This document shows positions 26,398 through 34,346 of a DNA stretch of 64,000 nt, piece after piece; the stretch's first letter is position 1, and the number at the start of each line of letters is the position of its first letter. Below the pieces are notes generated by a model. It was not told the origin of the DNA. It was given only the letters and a program-made list of their open reading frames with translations, and did not search any database. Source of the DNA: Pseudomonadaceae bacterium (GTDB lineage Bacteria > Pseudomonadota > Gammaproteobacteria > Pseudomonadales > Azotimanducaceae); the NCBI GenBank assembly GCA_024743435.1, contig JANSWO010000002.1:62001-126000 (forward strand), in the 5' to 3' direction. The translations under genes were made by a program, and so were the position numbers.

Positions 26398-27132
26398 CTA
26401 GTCATCGCGACTGGGCCACAGCATGCTTCGTAGCCAATTCAGCAGTGTTTTTGGCTGGTGCACGTAGCGCTCGATCGCGTCTGTTTGCGCGAGTAGGGCG
26501 CTGTGATCTGCGAGCATGTCCTGGCGCCGGGTAATGTTTTTATCCGCGTCCAGTTTCTTCACTTCAGTAGCCGGATTGCCGGCGACAACGGTATTTGCTG
26601 GCACATCGCGGGTCACGACAGCGCCGGCGCCAACAACCGCGTTGCGACCAATGCGAACCCCCTTGCAGATGGTGGCGCCGTCACCCACCCAGACGTTGTC
26701 ATCGAGGCAAACCGCTCCGGAAGCTCCGATCACCTGTGTTCGGTCATACAAGCCGTGCCAGTCCGCATCGGTTATGTACACACCAGCTGCGAGCATGCAG
26801 TTGTCGGCTATTGATACCTCGCAACCGGAATCGATACGCACCCCGGGACACAGCAGAACGTAGTCACCGATGTTGATCCGGCCTTGTCGCTCGCCGGACT
26901 CGCCAGTCAGTGCCCAGGTTGTCAGGCTGACGGGCCGGTCGGCTCCGGCAATGATGTGTGCGCTCTTACCAAGCCTGATTTCCCGGCCGCTGATTCGAAT
27001 GTGCCACGGCTGCATCATCTGGCTATTTGGGCCTAGAGCATCGAGCTGAGGGGCTACGCGAAACCTGACCCAGGCGGATTCTATCCGGCGATGCAGGCGC
27101 TTCGCCCAAAGCGGTCTGTGGTCCTGGCGCAA
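26398..27132 (-). CDS. hexapeptide-repeat acyltransferase (left-handed beta-helix)
   Basis: A 244-residue transferase. Residues ~70-200 contain hexapeptide repeats (for example VWVGDGATICKGVRIGRNAVVGAGAVVTRDVPANTVVAGNPA). The GNPA end motif is characteristic of CysE/LacA/WcaF-type acetyltransferases. A C-terminal helical tail of about 40 residues is unusual. It probably O- or N-acetylates a sugar or small amine; no glycan cluster is adjacent, so the acceptor cannot be guessed. Confidence 0.85.
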   Translation of the reverse strand: MRQDHRPLWAKRLHRRIESAWVRFRVAPQLDALGPNSQMMQPWHIRISGREIRLGKSAHIIAGADRPVSLTTWALTGESGERQGRINIGDYVLLCPGVRIDSGCEVSIADNCMLAAGVYITDADWHGLYDRTQVIGASGAVCLDDNVWVGDGATICKGVRIGRNAVVGAGAVVTRDVPANTVVAGNPATEVKKLDADKNITRRQDMLADHSALLAQTDAIERYVHQPKTLLNWLRSMLWPSRDD

Positions 27133-27285
27133 CTGATATTCCTCGTAATGGCCCGGAGGCGCTTCTGATCGAGCGATGTCGCTGATCTTTTCTATACTTT
27201 AACGGGTTTGCCCAGATTCGCATTCGCAACCGTTTCGGTGGCGAGGCGGACGCGCCATTTTCACTCGGGAGTATCTGCCGTGCCC

Positions 27286-27714
27286 ATGGAAGGCTGGATA
27301 GTGTTGGGACTAAGCCAGGCGACGCTCGTCTCGGTTCTGGCCGCGCTGTTCTTCTGGCGTCGATCGCGCCCGCTCGCGATGCAGATATCAACGCTGCAGG
27401 ACAACGTCGACAATGCCAAGGGCGCGCTGGCGAAAGCCAGAGACCAACTCAAGAGCGCCGCGTCCGCGCTTGCTGACGACACGTCGGATTCACTCGAACT
27501 GGAGCTGCGTCAATGTCGCACTGAACTCGATGCGTTGAAAGCACATGCGGCGACGCTGGAGGCATCGTCTCCGACGGGTGAGGATGAAAGCGAGTTGAAG
27601 TCGTTGCTGCAACAGTTCACGCAGGATTCGAGGGATATGTTGGCCTGCATTGCGCGACTGGAGGCGGAGAACAAAACCTTGGAGGACAAGGTGGCGGAAC
27701 TCGAATCTTCCTAG
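27286..27714 (+). CDS. single-TM coiled-coil protein
   Basis: A 142-residue protein (ATG 27286, with a GTG two codons before as alternative). One N-terminal transmembrane helix (about 4-22, WIVLGLSQATLVSVLAALFF) is followed by a highly charged helical region with heptad-like spacing (~30-65, ~75-95 and 100-142). I do not recognise a family. It resembles small membrane-anchored scaffold proteins. It is expressed away from the acyltransferase gene. Confidence 0.6.
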   Translation: MEGWIVLGLSQATLVSVLAALFFWRRSRPLAMQISTLQDNVDNAKGALAKARDQLKSAASALADDTSDSLELELRQCRTELDALKAHAATLEASSPTGEDESELKSLLQQFTQDSRDMLACIARLEAENKTLEDKVAELESS

Positions 27715-27830
27715 CGTCAGGAATATGCCTTCGACCCGTCAGTTCGATTGCTACTTAGCGGCCTTCTGGTCTGCTGAACTCTTTATGCGGTGCAGGCCTG
27801 AATAGAGCAGAGAACCTGCGTTGCTCATCT

Positions 27831-27989
27831 CTACGCCTTTAGCGTTCGGATTTTACTGAAACGGATATCGTCGACTCGCAGTTGCATCGCGTTGTCTATG
27901 CGCGTGTTCCAGTCTTCGATATTGCTTTCAGCAATACGAATGACTGACCGCGAGAGTTTGGTTACGACCAAAGTATTCGTGGCGTTCAT
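27831..27989 (-). CDS. possible small protein, 52 residues (unrecognised)
   Basis: An ATG-to-TAG frame of 52 codons with natural composition (VTKLSRSVIRIAESNIEDW...RVDDIRFSKIRTL) fills much of an otherwise empty interval. There is no clear ribosome site before the ATG. It could be a real small protein, a C-terminal scrap of a decayed gene or chance. Confidence 0.28.
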   Translation of the reverse strand: MNATNTLVVTKLSRSVIRIAESNIEDWNTRIDNAMQLRVDDIRFSKIRTLKA

Positions 27990-28010
27990 AGCGGATTGAA
28001 AGGCCGTCTC

Positions 28011-28051
28011 CCCACCGGCGGCAACCTGGTCGCCGGTGGGTCAGGGTTTTT
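28011..28051 (+). terminator. rho-independent terminator (plus strand)
   Basis: A perfect 10-bp stem (CCCACCGGCG at 28011-28020 with CGCCGGTGGG at 28031-28040, 10-nt loop) is followed by TCAGGG and five T residues. It would stop transcripts coming from the coiled-coil gene and also separates them from the convergent MauG-like gene. Confidence 0.6.
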
Positions 28052-28053
28052 GC

Positions 28054-29763
28054 CTACTGCAGTGCCAGCGGGTTGCCAAAGCGATCGAGAGCACGCAAGC
28101 GCAAGCCATCAGGATCTGCATCGTTTGCTGAGGGTATCCACCGACCGATACACGCTGAATCTTCCAGACAATAGTCCGTGAGGCTTTCCATGAATGCCAC
28201 CAGTCGAGAGATGTCAGCATCAGACAAGGTGACTTCCGGCAGAGCGGATTGGCCGCTCGCGCGTAACGCATCCAACTGATCCAGAGCGAATGCGGTGTTA
28301 ACTGCCATGTTGTCCGCCTGCACGCCGAAGTCGAGTTGCGAGAAATCGAAATTCTCTACTGCCTCGCGAGGATTCACGTGGTGTCGAATGACGGCTTCCA
28401 GTGTCGCGTATGCACCGGCGTGTCCAAAGGGTTTGGTCTCGGCGACGTTCAGCAGTGACGGTGTACGAAATGCGTATCGATCCTCAGACAGACCAGTTTC
28501 GCGAAATCGGCCAAAGTCGTCATCGTTGTTTACGCCGTTGTCGTTACCCTTTCCTCGACCGACCTGGGGCATTGCGATGACGTGGAAGCCCTCGTCGCTC
28601 ATGAAGTCTCCGCTGTGGCAGCCCGCGCATCCGGCTTCGCCATAGAAAAGTAAGGCGCCAAGTTTTGCATCACCACTAAGGCTGCTCGTATCGCCTTCGA
28701 CAAAACGCTTGAAGCCATTGTCGACAAACGTCTGAGAACTCTCGTAAGCGGCAATAGCCAGCGCGATATTGTCATAGGTGATCAGCTGCGCCGCTGTGCC
28801 GGTAGGGTCATTGAACCCTTCGCGGAAAGCATCCAGCCAGTTGTTGACTGAGAGTTCAGCCGGACTCAGCGTATCGGCGAATCGTGCTGCGAGATGATTG
28901 CGGACGTCGTCGTTGCTATTGCCTGCCTCGAAAACGAAGCCACGCATCTCTTCCGGAGAAGTCACCGGGAAGCGTGCTTGAGCAACGGTCATGTTCGGCA
29001 GGTTAGCCGGATCAATTGCACCGAATGGTACGTCTGGTGTTCGCGTCTGGCCGTCGGCGCCATTGGTGCCGGCAATTTTGGTTGCACTTTCAATGCGGCC
29101 GTCGTGGAACAGAACCTGGTCCCACAGTGCAATGTTGAATGTGGTCGGCGCGTTACGCGGCACCGTTGGGCCACCGTCAAAGCCTTCTGCGCCGGACAGG
29201 TGTCTGCGATCCGGCCCCAGTAGATCCTGGTTCTCAGCGGCCACGCCTATTGGCAGTGTCATGTCATCGCCGCCGCCCAGAAAAGGGTGGTGGCAGGTTA
29301 CGCAGGCCGTATCTGAATCGCCGCTCAAGCCTTTCGTGAAGAACAGCAGCATGCCCAGTCGCGCCAGCGGGTCATCGATGGTTGGCAACATGCGACCAAT
29401 GCTTGGGTCCGCGGTGAGGTTATTGTCGGCGACAACCTGCGCCAGAGCGGTATCGACGTCAGGTGAGTCTGAGCCGTTACACACGGCCTCGCTGCTCTGA
29501 ATCTCGCCAACTCCAAGCACGCCATCGCCATTGCGATCCACGCCGGTGTCGATCTGGACGCCGCCAAAGGCACACTCGTCGCTCAGTACCGCAAGGCGAG
29601 TTTGTTCGATCAGCGAAGAATCGCCGTCTTTGCCATCGTTCGGGTCGCAACCAGTGAGAGTCAGTAGGGCGGTGGTCGCAAACGCCAGCCGGGCTGCTGC
29701 TCCTGCGCGCGAGTGCCAAGTGGGATGAAGTCGGGTCGAAAAAATCATTGGTTTGCAGTCCAC
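28054..29763 (-). CDS. di-heme cytochrome c peroxidase (MauG/CcpA family) lipoprotein
   Basis: A 569-residue exported di-heme protein. A lipobox (LTGC, Cys39) is followed by an N-terminal extension (~45-105) with a calcium-like loop (DRNGDGVLGVGEI). The peroxidase part has heme sites CVTCH (154-158) and CAGCH (379-383). Length exceeds the usual 350-450 because of the extension and an acidic insertion (NDNGVNNDDD) after the second heme. The family reduces H2O2 or oxidises a partner protein in the periplasm. The gene is monocistronic; the N-terminal loop resembles a DUF7151-type module. Confidence 0.87.
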   Translation of the reverse strand: MDCKPMIFSTRLHPTWHSRAGAAARLAFATTALLTLTGCDPNDGKDGDSSLIEQTRLAVLSDECAFGGVQIDTGVDRNGDGVLGVGEIQSSEAVCNGSDSPDVDTALAQVVADNNLTADPSIGRMLPTIDDPLARLGMLLFFTKGLSGDSDTACVTCHHPFLGGGDDMTLPIGVAAENQDLLGPDRRHLSGAEGFDGGPTVPRNAPTTFNIALWDQVLFHDGRIESATKIAGTNGADGQTRTPDVPFGAIDPANLPNMTVAQARFPVTSPEEMRGFVFEAGNSNDDVRNHLAARFADTLSPAELSVNNWLDAFREGFNDPTGTAAQLITYDNIALAIAAYESSQTFVDNGFKRFVEGDTSSLSGDAKLGALLFYGEAGCAGCHSGDFMSDEGFHVIAMPQVGRGKGNDNGVNNDDDFGRFRETGLSEDRYAFRTPSLLNVAETKPFGHAGAYATLEAVIRHHVNPREAVENFDFSQLDFGVQADNMAVNTAFALDQLDALRASGQSALPEVTLSDADISRLVAFMESLTDYCLEDSACIGRWIPSANDADPDGLRLRALDRFGNPLALQ

Positions 29764-30010
29764 GCCTAGTCAGTGAGGCGTGAAAGTTAGGCCAATATCA
29801 ATTGTCCGACTATGGGCAGCTTCGCAGAAATCGTAAGGTTATGTATGGCATCGCTGTGAGTGTTTGCTCCACCAGGCGACGCTTGCGACCGCCATCACAG
29901 AGCAAACGCCGAAACGACCACTGCGAATGATGCGGCCAGGTCGACGTTATTGAGACTTCCCGGTAGCGCGATGACGGCGACTGCGCGGCCACACTCGACT
30001 CGTCCGTCTG

Positions 30011-30733
30011 CTAACTGCCAAACACCAGACGAAGAAGCTCGGTAGTACGCTTTACGGGTTCTGAGCGTATCGCCGCTTCTTCCTCAGCTAACCGGCCGAA
30101 TAGAGCATTCGATGCGTAGTCGAGTACGTGGTTGGTCAAGTTTGCGTCAATCGGCTTGACTAGCGGTATCGCGTTGTAGGAACTCACAAGGTCGTTGAAG
30201 CTTCGCACCGCACCCACCTGGTTTAGTGAGTTGTCGATCAGCGGCGCCATTTGCGCACGCAGCTGATCCTGAGTTGTTCGCTGCAGATAGTTGGTTGCAG
30301 CATCATCTGGCCCGCGATAGATGCCCATGACATCGCTGAAGCTCATTTTCTGCACGGCGCTCACGAACAGGGCTTTGGCCTTAGGCGCAGCAAGCTCAGC
30401 CGCTTCGTTCAGTCGCACCTCTAGCTCATTGAAGCTGCCATCCAAGCCGAAGCGCGCGGCCGTGTCGCGAGCCGAAGCCAGCTTGTCGGGCAGTGGGATC
30501 CGGAAGCTCGAGTTCAGATAGCCGCCATCCCGGCCCAATTCTGTAACAACACGCTCGGTGCCGACGGTCAGTGCTTCTCGCAGGCCATCGGCGATTGTTG
30601 CCTGGCTGAGCTGGCTCGCGCCATCGCCAGTGTCGAGAATGGTTTCGAGTTCCTGCAGAGTCTTGCAGCCACTGAGCATGGTTAGCGCAAAGCCAACAGT
30701 CAGGAGACATCGGTACTTGATTTGATTCTGCAC
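30011..30733 (-). CDS. DUF4197 domain lipoprotein
   Basis: A 240-residue protein with a lipoprotein signal (lipobox LSGC, about Cys23). An all-helical domain (GDGASQLSQATIADGLREALTVGTERVV...) matches DUF4197, a proteobacterial periplasmic family without known function. The 247 bp between its stop side and the MauG-like gene (29764-30010) show no gene or strong structure. Confidence 0.82.
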   Translation of the reverse strand: MQNQIKYRCLLTVGFALTMLSGCKTLQELETILDTGDGASQLSQATIADGLREALTVGTERVVTELGRDGGYLNSSFRIPLPDKLASARDTAARFGLDGSFNELEVRLNEAAELAAPKAKALFVSAVQKMSFSDVMGIYRGPDDAATNYLQRTTQDQLRAQMAPLIDNSLNQVGAVRSFNDLVSSYNAIPLVKPIDANLTNHVLDYASNALFGRLAEEEAAIRSEPVKRTTELLRLVFGS

Positions 30734-30937
30734 AGCGATTTACCGGTAAATTCCAGAACGTCGAGTCTACCAGTCACTGGCTTTGACGGGGCGTTATGTG
30801 ACGCCTGTCTCACTAACCCCTGAGTTGTAAGCCGGTTCACACATCGTCTTACGTAACACTGCGCCAGCGTACATTTCCGGCGCAGCATCACGGACGTGCG
30901 CTGCGTAGGCTGTTTCCATTCCCCCGGTAATGAATGG

Positions 30938-31555
30938 ATGACAACAATGGTTTCTATCAAATCTTCAGTTTCAACGTTTCTATTTGCATCGCTGCTCGGT
31001 ACTGCGAGCGCCCAGGCGGCGGTTCTGGACTTCGACGATGTCAGCACGTCGAGCTATGAGAGCATCGGCAACAGCAATTACGGTGATTTCTCATGGGATA
31101 GCGACGCTTGGGTATTGAACGCAGACCAGTACACGGATAGTGGCTACAAAAACGGCTTAACGTCCGGCGACTATGTGCTCTTTAACGCCTATGGCAACGA
31201 CATGTCGCTGAGTCGTGACAGCGCTTTCGATTTCAACGGCGCCTCTATTACCGGTGCCTGGAATGACGGCTTGTCGGTTCGGGTCGAAGGTTATCTCGGA
31301 AGCAGCTTACTGTATGACCAGACAGTGACCGTGGACACGAGTGGCCCGGTTGACTTCGATTTCAACTTTGCGGGTATCGATTCCCTGGTGTTCTCGTCTT
31401 TTGGCGGCACCAACAACGCAAACTATGGCGGCTGGGGCAACCACTTCGCTCTCGACGATTTCGATTATTCGATCAACGTGCCGGAGCCGGGCTCACTGGC
31501 ATTGATGCTCCTGGCCCTTGGTGGCGTTGCTGCTCGACGCATGCGAGTAATCTAA
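30938..31555 (+). CDS. PEP-CTERM sorting domain protein
   Basis: A 205-residue exported protein. A signal peptide (about 1-27, ending AQA) is followed by an acidic, Ser/Asn/Gly-rich beta domain. The C-terminus is a PEP-CTERM signal: VPEPGS, a hydrophobic stretch (LALMLLALGGVAA), then RRMR. Exosortase would cut and anchor or release it during EPS-linked export; no exosortase gene is in this window. The ATG at 30938 has a second in-frame ATG nine bases later. A terminator follows 40 bp after the stop. Confidence 0.85.
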   Translation: MTTMVSIKSSVSTFLFASLLGTASAQAAVLDFDDVSTSSYESIGNSNYGDFSWDSDAWVLNADQYTDSGYKNGLTSGDYVLFNAYGNDMSLSRDSAFDFNGASITGAWNDGLSVRVEGYLGSSLLYDQTVTVDTSGPVDFDFNFAGIDSLVFSSFGGTNNANYGGWGNHFALDDFDYSINVPEPGSLALMLLALGGVAARRMRVI

Positions 31556-31595
31556 TCCAGAGACAAAGAGGGCTGCGCTTTAAAGGCGTAGGCAG

Positions 31596-31627
31596 AAGCC
31601 GGAGCTCGAAAGAACTCCGGCTTTTTT
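31596..31627 (+). terminator. rho-independent terminator of the PEP-CTERM gene
   Basis: A 9-bp stem (AAGCCGGAG at 31596-31604 with CTCCGGCTT at 31615-31623) and 10-nt loop run directly into six T residues. This is the last clear element before the metal island. Confidence 0.85.
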
Positions 31628-31839
31628 GCGTCTGGCTCATTCCTCTTTGCGCATCCCAGCGTGCCTGCGCCTTGAAAGGGGTTGTGATGTCCGCCAGCTA
31701 GATCACCTGATGTCCGCTGAAGATGGGCGGATTAAGATGGATTGATGAAGCTGCTCGTGGCAAAACCGACGACAACATTCGAGAATTTCTTAGTGAGTAG
31801 CATGCCGTGATGACCGCTTCTGAGCCTGGGGGGAGGCGT

Positions 31840-32040
31840 TCAACTGCAGGAATTGCGTTCCTGAATGGGCGGGCACTTCACGTCACCGTACGAGCAGAAC
31901 ACGCAACAATCATCCGGCAATGGGCGAAGCAGCTTGCCACAACCCTTGCAGTCGTAATAGAACTGACACGCATCTGTTGGCATTTCTTCACGCTCGCGAT
32001 GAGAACAACGCGGGCATATCAGGGTCGAATATTTTTCCAT
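31840..32040 (-). CDS. GDCCVxC domain protein (Cys form)
   Basis: A 66-residue cytoplasmic Cys-rich protein from ATG 32040. It holds two CxxC zinc-finger-like pairs (CPRC, CKGC) and then DDCCVFCSYGDVKCPP, the signature of the GDCCVxC family. In some bacteria the x is followed by selenocysteine; here the codon is TGC, so this is the cysteine form. Members sit in mercury and other metal operons and are thought to bind metal. It is the last gene of the operon driven from the MerR-type promoter; its ATG lies within 12 bp of the MerT-like stop. Confidence 0.82.
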   Translation of the reverse strand: MEKYSTLICPRCSHREREEMPTDACQFYYDCKGCGKLLRPLPDDCCVFCSYGDVKCPPIQERNSCS

Positions 32041-32051
32041 CGGCTCTCTTC

Positions 32052-32435
32052 TCAGTCGAATTGCAAAAACGGCAGCGCAAAGGCAGCCAAAAAACCGACT
32101 AACCACATCGCACCGGAAAACCAGATAAACCGCCGATTCCACTTGTCCGCGCGTTCACAAGCGGCAGCCAGATCAGGATCGGCTGGGCATGTCCGCCGCG
32201 GACGATAGACCGCCCAAGCCGAGAGCGCGATCAGCCCTCCGGAAACGGTGAACATCCAGCCTTTGTACAAGCTCAAGGTCACGAGCCAAGGCGCCGTTGA
32301 CGCCATAGATGCCACGACGGCCCCGAGCCCCAGGCTCACGAGCGTGATGGGTACTGCGCAGCAGATCAGGGTGCCGGAGGTTGTGAACAGCAGTAGCCAG
32401 CTCCAGGTACGAGGTTTGGGAGTTTCTTCCATCAC
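32052..32435 (-). CDS. MerT-like inner-membrane metal transporter
   Basis: A 127-residue protein with three predicted membrane helices (~15-38, ~55-77, ~103-125). A vicinal Cys pair lies in the first helix (LICCAVP, about 24-26) and two Cys in the cytoplasmic loop (RRTCPADPDLAAACERA). This is the layout of MerT, which takes Hg(II) from periplasmic MerP and passes it inward. Sequence identity to canonical MerT is low by eye, so another thiophilic metal is possible. The downstream small protein could be the cytoplasmic acceptor. Confidence 0.7.
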   Translation of the reverse strand: MMEETPKPRTWSWLLLFTTSGTLICCAVPITLVSLGLGAVVASMASTAPWLVTLSLYKGWMFTVSGGLIALSAWAVYRPRRTCPADPDLAAACERADKWNRRFIWFSGAMWLVGFLAAFALPFLQFD

Positions 32436-32441
32436 GGCCTC

Positions 32442-33092
32442 CTAATAGACGAATCCGATGCCGATATTGAAGAACCCGCCTTCCCAATCGCTGTCGCGTT
32501 CGTAGACGAGATGCTTGTATTCGGCTCGGAACATCATGTTCTTTTTGAAGTACACGAAGACCGGTCCGGTCTGGACACGATCGCCTTGATCGGAGGTCAA
32601 CAAAGACACGTCCCACAAAGCAAAGGTGCCGCTGCCTTTTCCGGGGAACGCGAAGCCCGCGTTGATATCAAGCCCTGTTCGATCACCCCAGGTATACAAG
32701 TCGTAGAGCTGGTAGAACGATGGCGTCTCAGAGGAGTAGGAAAAGCTGACTCCCGTATCCCATTCGCCGCGATCTCCGGTCGGGAGTTGGACGGATGGCG
32801 TGATGCTCCAATTCGCGGTCTTGGGCCCGTCATTCACATACTTCTTCAGTGGCAGCCCCAGGATCAGGTCACCGAGCTCACCATCCCGATACGGGAGCTT
32901 AAAGGTGGCCCGGACTGACTTGTCCCACGTGTAGACGCCCTCAACCCAAGTTGTGGTCACGTCATCAAAATGCTCAACGCGGGTCTGGAAGCCGTATCCG
33001 CCACCCCATCTCGGTGCCATATCCATTTCTGGTTGATGGGCATCGGCACCGCTGCTCACAAAGAGCATCAACGCGAATAGAAGCCGGGTCAT
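32442..33092 (-). CDS. outer-membrane beta-barrel protein in the metal operon
   Basis: A 216-residue exported protein (signal peptide about 1-18). The mature part is made of alternating amphipathic strands ending in an aromatic (GFFNIGIGFVY), typical of an outer-membrane barrel. It resembles the transporter / MetA-pathway phenol-degradation-like group. Its start overlaps the MerP-like stop by 4 bp and its stop is 6 bp from the MerT-like ATG, so it is an integral part of the operon. A role as porin for metal entry or export is inference from context. Confidence 0.6.
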   Translation of the reverse strand: MTRLLFALMLFVSSGADAHQPEMDMAPRWGGGYGFQTRVEHFDDVTTTWVEGVYTWDKSVRATFKLPYRDGELGDLILGLPLKKYVNDGPKTANWSITPSVQLPTGDRGEWDTGVSFSYSSETPSFYQLYDLYTWGDRTGLDINAGFAFPGKGSGTFALWDVSLLTSDQGDRVQTGPVFVYFKKNMMFRAEYKHLVYERDSDWEGGFFNIGIGFVY

Positions 33093-33424
33093 GGCTGATA
33101 CGCTTTCCGCTCACCATCGGAGGTCAGCTCGAAGATCTCAACCGGGTTGTAGCCACCAGACTCGATAGCCGCGAACAGGGCGTCTTTATCCAGTTCGGCG
33201 TCCGGTTTTACCGCAATCGTAACCAATTGATTTTCGATTTCGACCTGAACGCCCCGGTCGAACTTCGAATGGTCAATGAACGGAAGCTTGGAAACTTTTT
33301 TGGTCACGCCGAGCGAGCAGAACTCGCAGACGATCCCATTTACGTGGATGACGTAATCCTGCGCCAGTGCTGGCGAAGAACTCAGCGCGATCAGCAGCGC
33401 TAGTGCTTTGAATCTGTAGATCAT
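33089..33424 (-). CDS. periplasmic heavy-metal-associated (MerP-like) protein
   Basis: A 111-residue protein with a signal peptide (1-22) and one HMA-like domain. The metal site is GIVCEFC, a CxxC in the loop after the first strand (classical MerP has GMTCAAC). The following KKVSKLPFI...VQVEIENQLVTIAV and IESGGYNPVEI give the beta-alpha-beta pattern. It should bind a soft metal in the periplasm and hand it to the MerT-like protein. The C-terminus overlaps the outer-membrane protein gene by 4 bp. Confidence 0.8.
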   Translation of the reverse strand: MIYRFKALALLIALSSSPALAQDYVIHVNGIVCEFCSLGVTKKVSKLPFIDHSKFDRGVQVEIENQLVTIAVKPDAELDKDALFAAIESGGYNPVEIFELTSDGERKAYQP

Positions 33425-33477
33425 GATTCACCTTTCTCTTGTGTGTTGGAGATAGGGGCTTTCCCCCTGAACGGCAC

Positions 33478-33801
33478 TTACGAAAGGAGCTGGATCGGCG
33501 GCCTGAATGGAGGATCAACACCGCTTGTCGCAGGAGGGGTGATGCTTGCGATCAAATCGGCCGGATGAACGATAATGACTTCTTGTGTGCCAATGTCCGC
33601 CTGAATCATGGGAATGCATAGTAGACAGCAGTCGCCCGACAATTCTTCGCCTGCACCTTCCTCGGGCTGGTGGCATGGCATTTCGACCTGGGATTCCGGC
33701 TCCGGAGACACCAAACAGCACGCGCCGTAAGCAGTCGCCGTGTTCAGAAAGAACAGGACAGCTGCGAGCTGGAGCAATGTTTTGCCGACACGTGACCTCA
33801 T
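33478..33801 (-). CDS. small secreted Cys-rich protein, first gene of the metal operon
   Basis: A 107-residue exported protein with a signal peptide (about 1-26). It contains CC (CCLVSPEPE), CHQPEE and DCCLLC clusters followed by a Pro-rich, non-polar C-terminus. I know no exact family. The Cys/His clusters and first place behind the MerR-type promoter suggest a periplasmic metal buffer or sensor. It is 53 bp upstream of the MerP-like gene. Confidence 0.6.
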   Translation of the reverse strand: MRSRVGKTLLQLAAVLFFLNTATAYGACCLVSPEPESQVEMPCHQPEEGAGEELSGDCCLLCIPMIQADIGTQEVIIVHPADLIASITPPATSGVDPPFRPPIQLLS

Positions 33802-33861
33802 AGGTCGATTGGACCTCTTGGCTACGGAAAATTCCGCAGACTTGATTCCACTCCGATCTCT

Positions 33862-33892
33862 ATACTAGAACCTGTAGTAACTACAGAATCAA
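33862..33892 (-). promoter_or_regulatory. MerR-type promoter/operator
   Basis: On the minus strand a -35 (TTGATT, 33892-33887) and a -10 (TAGTAT, 33867-33862) are separated by 19 bp, the over-long spacer typical of MerR-activated promoters. The spacer holds a perfect dyad, CTGTAGT-A-ACTACAG (33872-33886). The pattern is close to those of Pb/Cd/Zn sensors (PbrR/CadR, CTATAGTAACTAGAG). It drives the minus-strand metal operon, with the regulator gene reading away on the other side. Confidence 0.8.
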
Positions 33893-33902
33893 GCAAAAAA
33901 GT

Positions 33903-34298
33903 GTGTCTATGATAACGATCGGGAAAGTCGCTCGCCTAACCGGCTGCAACATTGAAACCATCCGTTTCTATGAAAAAGAGGGTTTGCTACCGGCACCTGG
34001 TCGCACGGAAGGGGGACATCGCCTCTATTCTCCAGAACACACTGACCGGCTCATCTTCATCCGCCGCTGCCGCGAGCTGGGATTTTCCATGGCAGATATT
34101 CGCCAGCTCTTGTCACTCGTAGATGGTGAAGAAGTGACGTGCGAGCGCGTCAAAAGCATTGTGGACGCGCATCTGGCAGAGACGCGCTCAAAGATTGCGG
34201 ATCTGCAAAAAATGGAAAATACGTTGAATGAACTCTCCGACAGTTGTGAGGGGGGAGATGTACCCGAATGCCCAATCATCGAAGCGCTTCAACCCTAA
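33903..34298 (+). CDS. MerR family metal-responsive transcriptional activator
   Basis: A 131-residue MerR-family regulator (GTG 33903 or ATG 33909). The winged-helix part (IGKVARLTGCNIETIRFYEKEGLL) is followed by a dimer helix and a Cys-containing end. Cys residues stand in VTCERV, DSCEGG and VPECPII, corresponding to the three Hg(II) ligands of MerR (HCEEA, CACHARKGNVSCPLI). PbrR and CadR use a similar set, so Hg, Pb or Cd are all candidates. It should twist the adjacent 19-bp-spacer promoter when metal is bound. Confidence 0.85.
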   Translation: MSMITIGKVARLTGCNIETIRFYEKEGLLPAPGRTEGGHRLYSPEHTDRLIFIRRCRELGFSMADIRQLLSLVDGEEVTCERVKSIVDAHLAETRSKIADLQKMENTLNELSDSCEGGDVPECPIIEALQP

Positions 34299-34346
34299 GG
34301 ATGATGGCAGCGGTTAGCTATATGCGGAAAGCTAGATTGGAAGAAT

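Larger units (their letters stand above)
27715..28053. other. intergenic region with hairpin and a possible 52-residue frame
   Basis: This 339-bp stretch between the coiled-coil gene and the MauG-like gene holds one strong hairpin with a T-run on the plus strand (28011-28051) and a minus-strand open frame of 52 codons (27831-27989). The remainder shows no motif I can name. Confidence 0.5.

Noticed and set aside
31840-32040. Possible selenoprotein at the GDCCVxC gene
   Set aside because: The position that is selenocysteine in some relatives is a TGC codon, and no in-frame TGA or SECIS-like hairpin is seen.
31840-33801. A complete mercury-detoxification (mer) operon
   Set aside because: No mercuric reductase or organomercurial lyase is present in the window, and the MerT/MerP likeness is distant.
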